64,000 nucleotides of DNA from Proteiniphilum propionicum (GCF_022267555.1 NZ_CP073586.1:3700501-3764500); one strand, 5' to 3'. Positions 55,415 through 64,000 are shown, numbered from the stretch's first letter. Notes: generated by a model not told the origin, from the sequence alone. Program-made: numbers and translations.

Positions 55415-55554
55415 ACTCTTCTGTTTAAAATAATGATAATCAATTCTGGCTATACGAATTAAACACATTAAATACTTTTCACAAAAGTAATAAAAACCCA
55501 ACAAAAGAATATGAAAGATGGAGAATTTTTCAGGTCAACTTATTTTATTTATTT

Positions 55555-56022
55555 TTAATTGCCAGGTTCAAGACTCTGACTCTTATCTGCAAAACTGATT
55601 CTCACGGCATTCATGCCTTTCTGACCACGTTCCAGTTCGAATGATACCACATCTCTTTCTGAAATGGAGGAAGGTGCGTTACTGATATGAAAAAAATATT
55701 TATCCATACTTCCTGCATTCTTAATAAAGCCATATCCTTTATCATGGTTAAAATATTCAACACGACCCTTTAATATAGGATCTTCAATATCTTCTTTCTT
55801 CGGAGTAGATATTTCAATGTCTTCCATCTTTACTTTTGGCTTCATTACAGGATTGGGTGGTGTATCTGTAATAACACCGTTCTCATCAACATAAGCTATC
55901 ATATCCTCAAATGAGCTGGGTGGAGTGTTTTTCCTTTCTTCTCTTTTCTGTTGTTTTTCTTTTCTCTTTTGTCTTTTATTTTTCTCTATTTCTCTTTTAC
56001 TAAATGAATTTGATTTAGCCAT
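55555..56022 (-). CDS. Cold-shock-domain protein with basic N-terminal extension
   Basis: 155 residues. The N-terminal third is strongly charged and helical (KNKRQKRKEKQQKREERKN). The C-terminal cold-shock domain (about 85-150) has RNP1-like KGYGFIKNAG and RNP2-like KYFFHISNA, followed by FELERGQKGMNAVRI. It probably binds single-stranded RNA/DNA. A -7-like box sits about 355 bases upstream (56377-56384), so a long leader is possible. Confidence 0.9.
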   Translation of the reverse strand: MAKSNSFSKREIEKNKRQKRKEKQQKREERKNTPPSSFEDMIAYVDENGVITDTPPNPVMKPKVKMEDIEISTPKKEDIEDPILKGRVEYFNHDKGYGFIKNAGSMDKYFFHISNAPSSISERDVVSFELERGQKGMNAVRISFADKSQSLEPGN

Positions 56023-56737
56023 ATTTATATTTAAAATATTTTATTTTTTATTAAGAATATCCTCTGAAAAGACTCTTTCATAGCAATGGAGCCAAAACAG
56101 ATATTGATATTCAAAGCATTTTTAGTATTTTTTGATTTTCTGGGTTTTAAAAGTAGACTCATATATGCGAAAGCAAAATATTTAATGTCTGCAGTTTTTA
56201 TATGAAATATGCTATCTCACAATCAGTGAGTCAGCGTTAAGTTCATAACCGGTTAATACTGTGGAACAAGAAAGTTGAATTTGTTGTCAATATAAACGAT
56301 GGGAAAAACCGAAAATCGATGTCAGAGCAAAACATTGCAAAGAATAAATACAATAAAAACTTGTTCGCTCACCCTACAAAGGTACAAAAATAAATTGGCA
56401 TATCCTATTTAACACAGTGTAGAGTCAACCTGTAGAGTCAACCAGCAATATGATAGTTAATTTTAGGGAGACTCCGGTCTTCTTTGTTATTAAATTATGT
56501 TGCCGGTTGACACTCTTTGGGGGTTTCGCACCCACAACCGCTTGGCACCCCCTGCGGTGCTTTTCATAGTTTTGTTTAAAAAACCTATATAAAACTTACC
56601 GGGAAAGTTGCACTTCTAAATTGAACTTAGCAACTCCCAAATAAACTGATGGTTCACTTTGCAAATGAGTATGTCGTCTAAAAAATGTTTTTCTTTAAAT
56701 ATCCTTTGAGTCTGCTCCGAAAACCCCAAAACCCAAT
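56023..56737. repeat. Noncoding region, second copy of the dispersed repeat
   Basis: Segment (a) at 56057-56115 (ATCCTCTGAAAAGACTC, then CAGATATTGATATT) and segment (b) at 56708-56738 (GAGTCTGCTCCGAAAACCCC) repeat the inverted pair at 43.6-44.1 kb. There is a short tandem TGTAGAGTCAACC pair at about 56418-56443, and a minus-strand TACCTTTG (-7-like) at 56377-56384. No gene otherwise. Confidence 0.5.
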
Positions 56738-57105
56738 TTCAGAATGAGGGTTATATTTGCACTTGCGACTATCCCTTCGAGCATTTTGATCTTGGCGGTT
56801 CGGGATCTACCGTTGAAGAGGCAAAAAAAGATTGTTTTGCTTTTTATGATGCAATGAAAGAAGCATCTCCGGAGGAATTATTTCCATAACTATTGGTAGA
56901 TTGGGTATACGACTTCCCAAGCTTTTTCAACAACTTTGATTTTTTAAATCAAAGTAAAGCTGCAAAATACATGGGTATGAGCCCATCTAACTTTAGGCAT
57001 TATGCTGCAGGTTCAAAAAGAATGTCTCAAAAGCAATTCATTAAAGTAAGAGAAGGATTTAAAAAAATGGCAAATGAATTGAAAGAATCTACCTTAACTA
57101 TGTAA
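56738..57105 (+). pseudogene. HicB-like antitoxin/regulator, degraded
   Basis: One frame reads EGYICTCDYPFEHFDLGGSG and STVEEAKKDCFAFYDAMKEA, then a stop at 56887, and continues WVYDFPSFFNNFDFLNQSKA and a Cro-like HTH (AAKYMGMSPSNFRHYAAGSK). Layout equals Bacteroidetes HicB-type proteins: a partial RNase-H-like HicB fold plus HTH. The N-terminal strand is lost next to the dispersed repeat, and the stop splits the rest. The HTH part (56893-57105) could still be translated. No hicA toxin is adjacent. Confidence 0.65.
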
Positions 57106-57137
57106 CATTGCCTTTACATTTAATTAATCAACATTAG

Positions 57138-57164
57138 ACCCTCGGATAACCGGGGTTTTTTTTT
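57138..57164 (+). terminator. Terminator after the HicB-like pseudogene
   Basis: ACCCTCGG pairs with CCGGGGT (one bulged T) around loop ATAA, followed by nine Ts. It lies about 35 bases after the stop at 57105 and just before the IS21 left end. Confidence 0.7.
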
Positions 57165-57198
57165 GTCCTTTCTGAAACGTTGTTACCGGAAATTAGAA

Positions 57199-57310
57199 AT
57201 GCAGTAAAAATGGAAATCTCAGTACAGTGAAAACGGTAACAAGACTACAGCAAAAACGGTAACAATAGTGCAGTAAAAATGGTAACAATAGTGCAGTGTT
57301 TTTGAGAATA
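57199..57310 (+). repeat. IS21 left-end 23-bp tandem repeats
   Basis: Four full units and a partial fifth (starting at about 57199, 57222, 57245, 57268 and 57291) share the pattern T-[GA]-CAG-[TC]-[GA]-AAAA-[TC]-GG-(TAACAA). They are probably IstA binding sites. Confidence 0.8.
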
Positions 57311-57349
57311 ATTTTCACCTTTGAGTCATAATTTTAAAGCAAAGGCATT

Positions 57350-58918
57350 ATGACAGAAAAGGAATACAAAACACTAAATCGTTACATTATGTATGACACT
57401 ATTCACCGGCTCCGTCATGAGGAACATAAATCGATTCAATGGATAGCCGATTATCTGGGGATCAATTTTAGAACAGTAAAGAAGTACCTTGAGATGGATC
57501 CCAAGGAGTTCGAGCAATACTCAAATAGCTTGAACGAACGTGACTGCATTTTGGGGCCATACAGGGGCTTCATCGTTGAACGGCTTGGACTGTTTCAGGA
57601 TACATCGGCAGCACAGATGCATGATTGGCTAAAAGAGCATTATCCTACTTTTCCTCGTGTAACATCCAAAACGGTTTACAATTTTGTGATGAAGATCCGC
57701 CAGGAACATAACCTTCCCAAGTTAAAAGTAAGTAAGCGCGAGTATGGCCCTCTACCCGATACGCCGCCGGGTAAATATGCCCAGGTTGACTTCGGTGAAC
57801 ATAAGCTGCGAAAAGGTGATGGTTCAAGGGTCAAAGTTTACTTTTTTGCTATGATTCTGGAATATAGCCGCTACAAGTTCATTTGGTTTCAGGATAAACC
57901 CTTCACCAGCGAGAATGCTGTTTACGCTCATGAGCTTGCTTTTCGTTTCTTCCACGGAATACCCAAGTTTGTTATTTATGACCAGGATTCTGTTTTTCTT
58001 TATGATGAGAACATTGGGGATTATCTCATGACAGAGGTGTTCAACAGTTATATTAAGAGCCGCCCGTTCAAGCCCGTTTTCTGCCGGAAAGCAGACCCCG
58101 AAAGCAAGGGGAAAATAGAGAACGTGGTCAAATATGTCAAACAGAACTTTCTATTAAACAGGTCATACAGCAATCTGGATAATCTTAACAGGGAAGCTGA
58201 ATACTGGCTGAGCAGGACAGGCAATGCCATGGTTCACAATATTACCTGCAAGGTACCCTATCAGGCATGGTGTTCTGAATGTAAGGATTTACAACCTTGC
58301 ATACCCGTAACTTCCTCCCCGTTGGAGTCAGGGCATAAAGTTCAAAGAACAAATACCCTACGTTATAAAGGGAACACCTATTCGCTTCCTTTCGGTACAT
58401 ACCGTGGTGAAGAGACCAGGGTTCTGGTCGAAGAAGAAAATGACACCCTGGTGATCAAGACCATGGATGGAGAGCTTCTGGCAAAGCACTCTATACCAGC
58501 CGGGCGCGGTAATAAAGTCATCAACTATAATCATCAGCGTGATAAATCAACGAGCATTCAAAAACTCTGTGATCAGGTAAAGGTTCAGTTCACGAACCAA
58601 TCAGGGGCTGAAATCTTCCTGTCAAAATTAAAAGAACGCTATCCTCGCTATATGAGGGACCGGATATCGGTCATGTTGAACTGCATGACAAAGTATGCGC
58701 AGGAAGACACCGACAAAGCACTGGATATGTGCCTTGTGAAATCCCTTTTCAGCGCGAATGACTTTAAGTCAATACCTTCATCGGGTGCGGTAATCAAGGA
58801 GAATAATAATGAGGTGGAGATCAAATCTCTTGGCACACCTGAAACGCAATTGATGGTAAATATCAAGCCAAACAAGTCCACTATAGATGTCTATCAAAAC
58901 CTCTTTAAAAGCAAGTGA
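57350..58918 (+). CDS. istA: IS21 transposase IstA
   Basis: 522 residues. An N-terminal HTH (SIQWIADYLGINFRTVKKYL) precedes an rve integrase core with Asp in YAQVDFGEH, Asp in FVIYDQDSV and Glu in DPESKGKIENVVKYVKQNF. The C-terminal beta-barrel follows (VQRTNTLRYKGNTYSLPFGT). Intact. Its stop is one base before the istB start. Confidence 0.95.
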   Translation: MTEKEYKTLNRYIMYDTIHRLRHEEHKSIQWIADYLGINFRTVKKYLEMDPKEFEQYSNSLNERDCILGPYRGFIVERLGLFQDTSAAQMHDWLKEHYPTFPRVTSKTVYNFVMKIRQEHNLPKLKVSKREYGPLPDTPPGKYAQVDFGEHKLRKGDGSRVKVYFFAMILEYSRYKFIWFQDKPFTSENAVYAHELAFRFFHGIPKFVIYDQDSVFLYDENIGDYLMTEVFNSYIKSRPFKPVFCRKADPESKGKIENVVKYVKQNFLLNRSYSNLDNLNREAEYWLSRTGNAMVHNITCKVPYQAWCSECKDLQPCIPVTSSPLESGHKVQRTNTLRYKGNTYSLPFGTYRGEETRVLVEEENDTLVIKTMDGELLAKHSIPAGRGNKVINYNHQRDKSTSIQKLCDQVKVQFTNQSGAEIFLSKLKERYPRYMRDRISVMLNCMTKYAQEDTDKALDMCLVKSLFSANDFKSIPSSGAVIKENNNEVEIKSLGTPETQLMVNIKPNKSTIDVYQNLFKSK

Positions 58919-58919
58919 T

Positions 58920-59672
58920 ATGACGCCGGATAAGTTAACAACCATACGAGGGTATGCAAAACGACTCAGGCTCTCGGGACTAACGATCAATGCTCAGGAT
59001 ATCCTGCTCAAAGCACAGAAAGAATCTCCCAGTTATGATGATTTTTTGACGCTGGTGCTGGAGTCAGAAGTGAAGGCGCGTGAAGAGAAACAGAGACTTT
59101 TACGCTTAAAAGCTGCCAAACTTCCCTTGGCACATAATCTCGACATGTATGACCACTCCATCTCAAATGGTTTGAGCGCAACTCAACTAAACCAGCTTAG
59201 GGAACTGCATTGGGTGGAAGAAAGCTTCAACCTTTTGCTCGCAGGTCCTTGTGGTGTTGGCAAAACATTTATTGCCGCCGGTCTTTGTGCCGATGCCATT
59301 GATAAGGGGTATAAAGCCTATTTCAGAAATATGGATGAACTTCTCACCACCCTTAAGTTGAAAAATATAGTTGCCAGTGCAAAAAGAGAATATAAGAACC
59401 TGATTGCAGCGGACGTGATTGTCATAGACGATCTGATGAATATATCTGTAACTCGTGAAGGAGGCAATCTTCTCTTTTCCTTTATAAACAGCATATATGA
59501 ATCCACTTCGTTTATAATCACCACCAACAAATCTCCTGCAGAGTGGGCTCGTTCGCTTGACGACGAAGTGCTGGCCACGGCTCTTCTAGATAGATTGCTC
59601 TATAAAAGTCAACTCCTGCAACTCGATGGCAAAAGTTACAGAATGATTAACAGGAAAACTATTTTTTACTGA
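58920..59672 (+). CDS. istB: IS21 helper ATPase IstB
   Basis: 250 residues from ATG 58920, preferred over the 58887 frame opening because it abuts the istA stop. AAA+ ATPase: Walker A AGPCGVGKTFIAAGL, Walker B VIVIDDLMNI, sensor ITTNKSP and arginine finger region ATALLDRLLYKS. It assists IstA in target selection. Intact, so the element may be active. Confidence 0.95.
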   Translation: MTPDKLTTIRGYAKRLRLSGLTINAQDILLKAQKESPSYDDFLTLVLESEVKAREEKQRLLRLKAAKLPLAHNLDMYDHSISNGLSATQLNQLRELHWVEESFNLLLAGPCGVGKTFIAAGLCADAIDKGYKAYFRNMDELLTTLKLKNIVASAKREYKNLIAADVIVIDDLMNISVTREGGNLLFSFINSIYESTSFIITTNKSPAEWARSLDDEVLATALLDRLLYKSQLLQLDGKSYRMINRKTIFY

Positions 59673-59752
59673 AAACTAAAAAATGAATGAATAAATGGAA
59701 ATAAAGAATGAAAAAATGAATGAATAAATTACCTTTGCAAAAGATGCACAGT

Positions 59753-59880
59753 TGTTACCGAAATTACTGCATCATTGTTACCGAAAGTGCTGCATTGCTG
59801 TTACCGAAAGTGCTGCATTGCTGTTACCGAAAACACTGCACTTCCATTTACCGAAATTACTGCATTCTCAGTTACCGTTA
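59753..59880 (-). repeat. IS21 right-end 23-bp tandem repeats
   Basis: Five units (starting at about 59753, 59776, 59799, 59822 and 59846) plus a terminal partial; units 2 and 3 are identical. They are inverted relative to the left array. Confidence 0.85.
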
Positions 59881-59883
59881 CCA

Positions 59884-60509
59884 CCTTCACTCCTGGAAAT
59901 ATACATTCCCAGCAGATCCTTATGCCCGTTGCGGTCAACTCCGAGCACATTGTAAATGGCGCGGGTAACCGGTCGGTTTTTATCATCCATAACCTTGTAG
60001 TGGATGGCATCCATCCATACTATGGGATAGACTGAATCAAGGGGACGGGTACGCCAGGATTGAAGTTCAGGCAGCACCCTGTCGGTAATGGCGCTGATGG
60101 TATCGGCTGAAACCCGATTACCCAGGTTCTCCTCCTTCCAGTCGCTGATCTCCCGCGTACTGTTTCCTAACGCGTATAAGCCAATGATACGGTCAGCCAC
60201 ACCTTCGGCCAATATACGCTCCCGCTTTTTGATAAACTCCGGTTCAAACCGGGAATCCCTGTCTCGTGGCGTGTGAACTGTAACCTCACCCGGGGAAGTC
60301 TGAACCTGCTTGCGGTTATAGCCATTACGCCGATTACCCGATAAGCGCTCCTCTTCATCCATGTGAACATCCATCTCACCCTCCAATGCTGCATTCAGAA
60401 GGTTCTCCAGTAATGGCGCAAATGCACCGTCTTTTCCTAAAAGAGGCTTGCCTGCTTTTAGCTGCTCCAGCGCCTTGGCTTGAAGGGACTTGTAATCAAA
60501 ATCTTCCAT
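59884..60509 (-). pseudogene. IS256-family transposase, C-terminal half lost
   Basis: From ATG 60509 (MEDFDYKSLQAKALEQLKAG) about 209 IS256-type residues remain of roughly 400. The N-terminal DNA-binding part, RNGYNRKQVQTSPGEVTVHT and the first catalytic Asp in IVWMDAIHYKV are kept. After LLGMYISRSEG the frame runs into the IS21 end and stops. The missing half is not on the other side of IS21, so a deletion or rearrangement followed insertion. The IS256 outer end probably lies near 60585, 15 bases from the LanC-like stop. Confidence 0.88.
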
Positions 60510-60599
60510 AATGTAAACTGTTGTGTAAAAGTAATAAAAAAATGATTTATTCTTTGACACAGTTTACTTTACAGTCTCTTAACAAATCGTACTCATTAA

Positions 60600-61571
60600 T
60601 CAATTATCCTGTTCCATACACCATTGCATCATTGCCCAGGCCAGACCACCGACATTACTTCCCAGCCCGGCATAATATGGATTCAGTTGCTCCAATAACC
60701 CATTAATTCGTTCCTGGTCTTCTGCAATAGACAATATCGATTTATTCACTACTTCCGGTATTGGTATTTTTCTATCCAGAATCAATTGGGTCAGGTAAAA
60801 ATTATTAACTTCCGTCAATGTCGTCAATTGTGGGATATCGCAAATAGATACGCATCCTTCAAACATCGGAACTTCATCAAGCAACGTGGCCAATATATGT
60901 TTTTCAGAAATACTTTTCTCTTCTTTATAAGAAACTTTCACGATTTCAGGTATTTCTTCATACAACAGACCTATTTCATGTCGAAACAGACCACATTCCC
61001 AAACTGTTTGGCAGACGTGAAAAAACCGAATCAAATATATACAGGGAAACACGGGTAATACTAAACTTGTATATTTTGAAATCAATATTTTATAAAACTG
61101 ATTCACACAGTTTTCGATATGTTGGCACCATTTATTTTCCGTAGAGGAAATGTCCGAAATGAACCTGCCCAATATATATAACCCTTTCTCCGCTTCAATG
61201 CCAAAAGCTTGCAAAACAGATGCACTGTAACCTTTATCTAAAAGAACGGTATCTATTTCATCGAATATGTCTTCATCAGCCTGTAGAAATCCCTGTTTGA
61301 TCAGATAATTCATTCCCCATACAATACCATACACTCCATTGTCAAAACCTTTTTCATTGATCTGTCCTATTTTCTGGAAAACCAGTTCAATCAATCTGTC
61401 AGCATACTCCTCCATTTCTGGATCATTCCTATATCGTCCATATCGATATAAAAGAATGGCAACTCCCATTTTTCCTGTCATTAGCCCGTTTTGAGGAATT
61501 AAATAGCTTGTTTTTGCAATTTGACGTACAAAAACGTCAAGCGTATCGGATATCATTTTATATGGATTCAT
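60600..61571 (-). CDS. LanC-like (alpha/alpha barrel) protein
   Basis: 323 residues from ATG 61571, which overlaps the GT2 stop (ATGA); an upstream Met at 61595 is possible. NGLMTGKMGVAILLYRYGRY and EYADRLIELVFQKIGQINEK match the opening repeats of LanC-family cyclases, and GVYGIVWGMNYLIKQGF and YAGLGSNVGGLAWAMMQWCM follow. The zinc ligands of true LanC enzymes (a Cys in GWCYG and a Cys-His pair) are not seen, so lanthionine cyclisation is unlikely. A binding or glycosylation-linked role is possible. In Bacteroidetes such proteins sit in natural-product or glycosylation loci. Confidence 0.7.
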   Translation of the reverse strand: MNPYKMISDTLDVFVRQIAKTSYLIPQNGLMTGKMGVAILLYRYGRYRNDPEMEEYADRLIELVFQKIGQINEKGFDNGVYGIVWGMNYLIKQGFLQADEDIFDEIDTVLLDKGYSASVLQAFGIEAEKGLYILGRFISDISSTENKWCQHIENCVNQFYKILISKYTSLVLPVFPCIYLIRFFHVCQTVWECGLFRHEIGLLYEEIPEIVKVSYKEEKSISEKHILATLLDEVPMFEGCVSICDIPQLTTLTEVNNFYLTQLILDRKIPIPEVVNKSILSIAEDQERINGLLEQLNPYYAGLGSNVGGLAWAMMQWCMEQDN

Positions 61572-62467
61572 AGTTGCTTTGTTTGAAAAACACATCGATA
61601 GCGGTGTGCCTGTAAAAAATTCTCCAGTTTTTGTTGTGAATAATATCGCCTTCCCTGGTTAGCTTCCAATAATCTGTCTATCCACCGGTCGACCATTTCT
61701 TTTTCAAAACGATGATCGATAACACCTCTGATAAAAGAGCGATGTAATTCTTTTTCGTCTTCGGTCGGGTCAATCCCGAAAAATGAAAGCTGTTTGATAC
61801 GGATTTGTTCAATAAAGAAAAACTGTTCCTTGCTTTTACTGGTAGTGATTTGGCGTGCATGTCTCCGGATTTCATACAGCACTTCGTTGGTATTTGTACC
61901 CGGAGATAGGGACAGTGCCCGAGCCAGCCAGTCATAATCGGAAGCATAGGTATATTTTTCATTGTAGTATAAGTCGTGTTTCTTGACAAGGGAGGTCCTT
62001 ATCATGGTTGTACCGTGGCACAAATAACAGATACGCAAGAAGAGGACCTTGATAGTTTCGTAATCGGTTTCCCTGTAATGAGGATTATTACCATTGAGTA
62101 TTCGGGATGCGCTTCCGACCACTCCGACTTCCCTGTTTTCTTCCAGAAAACGGGATTGTACATCCAAACGTTCGGGCATATTTATATCATCGGCACCCAC
62201 CACGCAAATATACTCACCTTTTGCCACTCTCATGCCGGTATTCATTGCCGGATAACACCCCTTGTTTTCAAGAAAATCAATGACTTTGATACGTTTATCG
62301 AGATAGGAATGAGCTATCTCGCTGCTGTTATCTGTTGAACCGTCATTGACGATGATCAGTTCGAAATCGGGCATGGTTTGAGCGAGCACACTATCAATAC
62401 TTTCCTTAATTAAATGTCCATAATTATATACAGGCATAATTACCGAGACGAGAGGATTATACTTCAT
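61568..62467 (-). CDS. Glycosyltransferase family 2
   Basis: 299 residues from ATG 62467 (MKYNPLVSVIMPVYNYGHLI). The nucleotide-sugar fold has IIVNDGSTDNS and the metal-binding VGADDINMPERLDV, then TYASDYDWLARAL. It probably transfers a sugar to a peptide or polysaccharide on the cytosolic side. The start overlaps the upstream glycosyltransferase stop by 11 bases and its stop overlaps the LanC-like start by 4, so the three genes are one operon. Confidence 0.92.
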   Translation of the reverse strand: MKYNPLVSVIMPVYNYGHLIKESIDSVLAQTMPDFELIIVNDGSTDNSSEIAHSYLDKRIKVIDFLENKGCYPAMNTGMRVAKGEYICVVGADDINMPERLDVQSRFLEENREVGVVGSASRILNGNNPHYRETDYETIKVLFLRICYLCHGTTMIRTSLVKKHDLYYNEKYTYASDYDWLARALSLSPGTNTNEVLYEIRRHARQITTSKSKEQFFFIEQIRIKQLSFFGIDPTEDEKELHRSFIRGVIDHRFEKEMVDRWIDRLLEANQGRRYYSQQKLENFLQAHRYRCVFQTKQL

Positions 62468-64000
62468 TACTTTCCAAGCTTTTAAAGAGTTTACAATCAC
62501 TCAAAATATTATCGATAAAATCCGGATAGTTCCTTTCAGCGTTGAAATTCTCTTTCCAGAATTCATATACGCCATTCCGGAAAAGAGAATTTCTTGATTT
62601 GGTTAAAAGCATTTCCAAAATGGCATTTTTGACGTCTTCAATCTCAAAATCGGCCTGTAGCAATATTCCAACTTTATTTGTAACTATTTCACAACTTCCT
62701 CCAACATTGGTAGCCACAACCGGAATACCAAAACTGATTGCCTCCATTATCGAGACAGGCAAACCTTCCGTGGAAGATAGATTGATAAAACAGTCAATCT
62801 TTTCAGTAAGATAGAAATTATATATATCCTTATTGTCTACATGGCCATAGAACACGGCCTCAATATTGCCGGAAAGAAGTTGGCCTGCCAATTTCTTTAT
62901 TTCTTCAAATAAAGGTCCATCTCCAAAGTGAACCCATTTTACAGGAATATCCTTTATCAAGGCCAACGATTCTACAATTTTATCAACCCTCTTTATGTCA
63001 ACTATCCTGGAACAACTCACGACTAAGTATTGAGGTGTTTGTCTCCCTTCTGTTGAAGCAATATCATTATTTATGCCCAAATAGGAAAGTTTGTATTTTG
63101 CCTTGTATTCGGGATACTTTTCCGTTATATAATTCAAACCATTTTTTGAGACCAGATATAGCTTTGTAGCATATTGTAATTGCAACTTTCGAAAGGGAAT
63201 ATAACTCTCTTCTCTTCTTTCATTGTATAAATCATAGCCATGAGCGCGCGATATGAAATATTGTATCTTGTTTTTCGATTTTAAAATAGACAATAATGTA
63301 GCGTGATGGTCAAACCAGTAGGTGTAATGAACGGCGTTTGTTATCCTGTTCCTGTCAAGATAGTCATATAAAACTCCAGCATAATACGACAATTTAGAAA
63401 GTAAATGCAACATATTTTTTTTATTTTTGCTGCGTATAATATCATTCAAGCAATAGATAAACCATTTACCGGTATTTCCAAATTCTTTAGATTTCGGAGG
63501 CGTTCCGAAATGGATCTTCATCACCTCGACATTTTCGGGTACATAGCGTTTTTTTCCGGTTATTTGCAATGGAATAATAAAAATTTGATCGAATGATTCT
63601 GAAAGGTACTTTATTTCTGTTTCAAGGAACTGTTCTCCTGATCCGTAGGGATAATTAAAAGTATACAGACAAAGTGTGTTCATCGTTGTATTTTCATACA
63701 AACTCTTTTCATCTTTTTTCCGGCATAGACGCGCCAGATGAAATCCGTTTTGTATTTCATCCAGGGAGTAATCCTTCAACACATCGAATATATCGATGAT
63801 TTCCGGATTATTGATCCACTGATATTTTAGGTCTGATTTCAAAAACCAGCCAACCCATATCTGATTTTCCGACTTCTCCAAATCATTGTCCATTTCTTGC
63901 AACAGACCTGGAAGATAAAATACGACCATGTCTGCCTGCTGAAAACATTGCCGATCGGTGGTAATGAGCCAATCTGGTGGAACATCAACGATTTTTAAGG
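62457..64000 (-). CDS. Glycosyltransferase: GT10-like segment fused to GT4 (runs off window)
   Basis: The frame is open to the right edge, so the true start is outside. The first part (64000 to about 63690) has QQADMVVFYLPGL and ENQIWVGWFLKSDLKYQWIN, the W-V-W-F region of fucosyltransferase-like GT10 proteins, but only about 40 more residues follow. The frame then continues without a stop into MNTLCLYTFNYPYGSGEQFL (Met at 63683), a complete-looking 408-residue GT4 with ISRAHGYDLYNER, VSCSRIVDIKRVDKI and the E-x7-E motif in SSTEGLPVSIMEAISFGIPV. Either an internal deletion fused two genes or GT4 is translated separately from 63683. Confidence 0.75.
   Translation of the reverse strand, partial: LKIVDVPPDWLITTDRQCFQQADMVVFYLPGLLQEMDNDLEKSENQIWVGWFLKSDLKYQWINNPEIIDIFDVLKDYSLDEIQNGFHLARLCRKKDEKSLYENTTMNTLCLYTFNYPYGSGEQFLETEIKYLSESFDQIFIIPLQITGKKRYVPENVEVMKIHFGTPPKSKEFGNTGKWFIYCLNDIIRSKNKKNMLHLLSKLSYYAGVLYDYLDRNRITNAVHYTYWFDHHATLLSILKSKNKIQYFISRAHGYDLYNERREESYIPFRKLQLQYATKLYLVSKNGLNYITEKYPEYKAKYKLSYLGINNDIASTEGRQTPQYLVVSCSRIVDIKRVDKIVESLALIKDIPVKWVHFGDGPLFEEIKKLAGQLLSGNIEAVFYGHVDNKDIYNFYLTEKIDCFINLSSTEGLPVSIMEAISFGIPVVATNVGGSCEIVTNKVGILLQADFEIEDVKNAILEMLLTKSRNSLFRNGVYEFWKENFNAERNYPDFIDNILSDCKLFKSLESNEV

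Larger units (their letters stand above)
57179..59880 (+). mobile_element. IS21-family insertion sequence with arrays of 23-bp end repeats
   Basis: istA and istB lie between two arrays of 23-bp units. The left array reads TGCAGTAAAAATGG/TAACAATAG-type units inward from 57199. The right array (59753-59880) has the units inverted, TGTTACCGAAAGTGCTGCAT. Multiple terminal repeats are typical of IS21, and their number here is high. The exact outer bases are uncertain by a few bp, and no target duplication is visible because the left flank and right flank (an IS256 gene) differ. Confidence 0.85.

Noticed and set aside
57199-57310. Possible CRISPR array from evenly spaced repeats
   Set aside because: The repeats are contiguous 23-bp units without unique spacers, are mirrored at the other IS21 end, and no cas gene is present.
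59720-60035. Repeat-rich frames reading LLPKVLHCCYRK-like units near the IS21 right end
   Set aside because: They are translations of the 23-bp IS21 end repeats, not a repeat protein.

Overview
The window looks like a Bacteroidales chromosome, plausibly the Dysgonomonadaceae/Porphyromonadaceae side of the order (my inference from gene content; no 16S rRNA is present). Supporting signs are -7 boxes of the Bacteroidetes form TAnnTTTG before several genes, CarboxypepD_reg/outer-membrane-barrel proteins, a CTnDOT-type tra/mob set, a tyrosine recombinase with Ser where most family members have the first catalytic Arg, and a LolD, TsaB, PdxH, PhoH, HisS, DinB housekeeping block.

Layout. (1) 1-12.7 kb is an AT-rich, IS-riddled accessory region. 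It holds a frameshifted IS4-type transposase, two outer-membrane beta-barrel proteins, an IS5-type remnant, a 5'-truncated radical SAM gene, and a B12-binding radical SAM gene split by a complete IS66 element (8701-11310) with 15-bp ends and a perfect 8-bp target duplication. Removing the IS and one duplication copy restores the gene in frame. Both radical SAM genes end in a PqqD-like segment, so this may be a decayed peptide-modification locus. (2) 12.7-39.2 kb is an integrative conjugative element of CTnDOT type. mobC-mobB-mobA lie on the minus strand. They diverge, across a repeat-rich probable oriT, from a tra operon on the plus strand (traA to traQ plus a lysozyme; no traP primase or traH seen). 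Cargo follows: a three-gene module of an unknown nuclease-like protein, an OLD-family ATPase/TOPRIM nuclease and a small UvrD-like helicase, resembling the Gabija anti-phage pair. Then comes a minus-strand accessory operon (pcfK, a broken pcfJ, small conserved genes) and the integrase, next to a tRNA-Asp gene. The left end of the element was not found. (3) 39.5-56.0 kb is chromosomal backbone: S9 peptidase, lolD, pdxH, tsaB, an RRM protein, M3 peptidase, phoH, hisS, ABC-F ATPase, acyltransferase, dinB and a cold-shock protein, with small pseudogenes and a dispersed intergenic repeat. (4) 56.0-60.6 kb is an IS-rich scar: a broken HicB-like antitoxin, and a full IS21 element with arrays of 23-bp end repeats joined to a truncated IS256 transposase. 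(5) 60.6-64 kb is a minus-strand operon with overlapping genes: a glycosyltransferase 10-like segment fused to a GT4, a GT2, and a LanC-like protein. It runs off the right edge.

Most interesting are the ICE-borne OLD/UvrD defence-like module with its uncharacterised upstream partner, the IS-interrupted B12-radical SAM/barrel locus, the phased repeats and hairpins between mobA and traA, and the LanC-like/glycosyltransferase operon.
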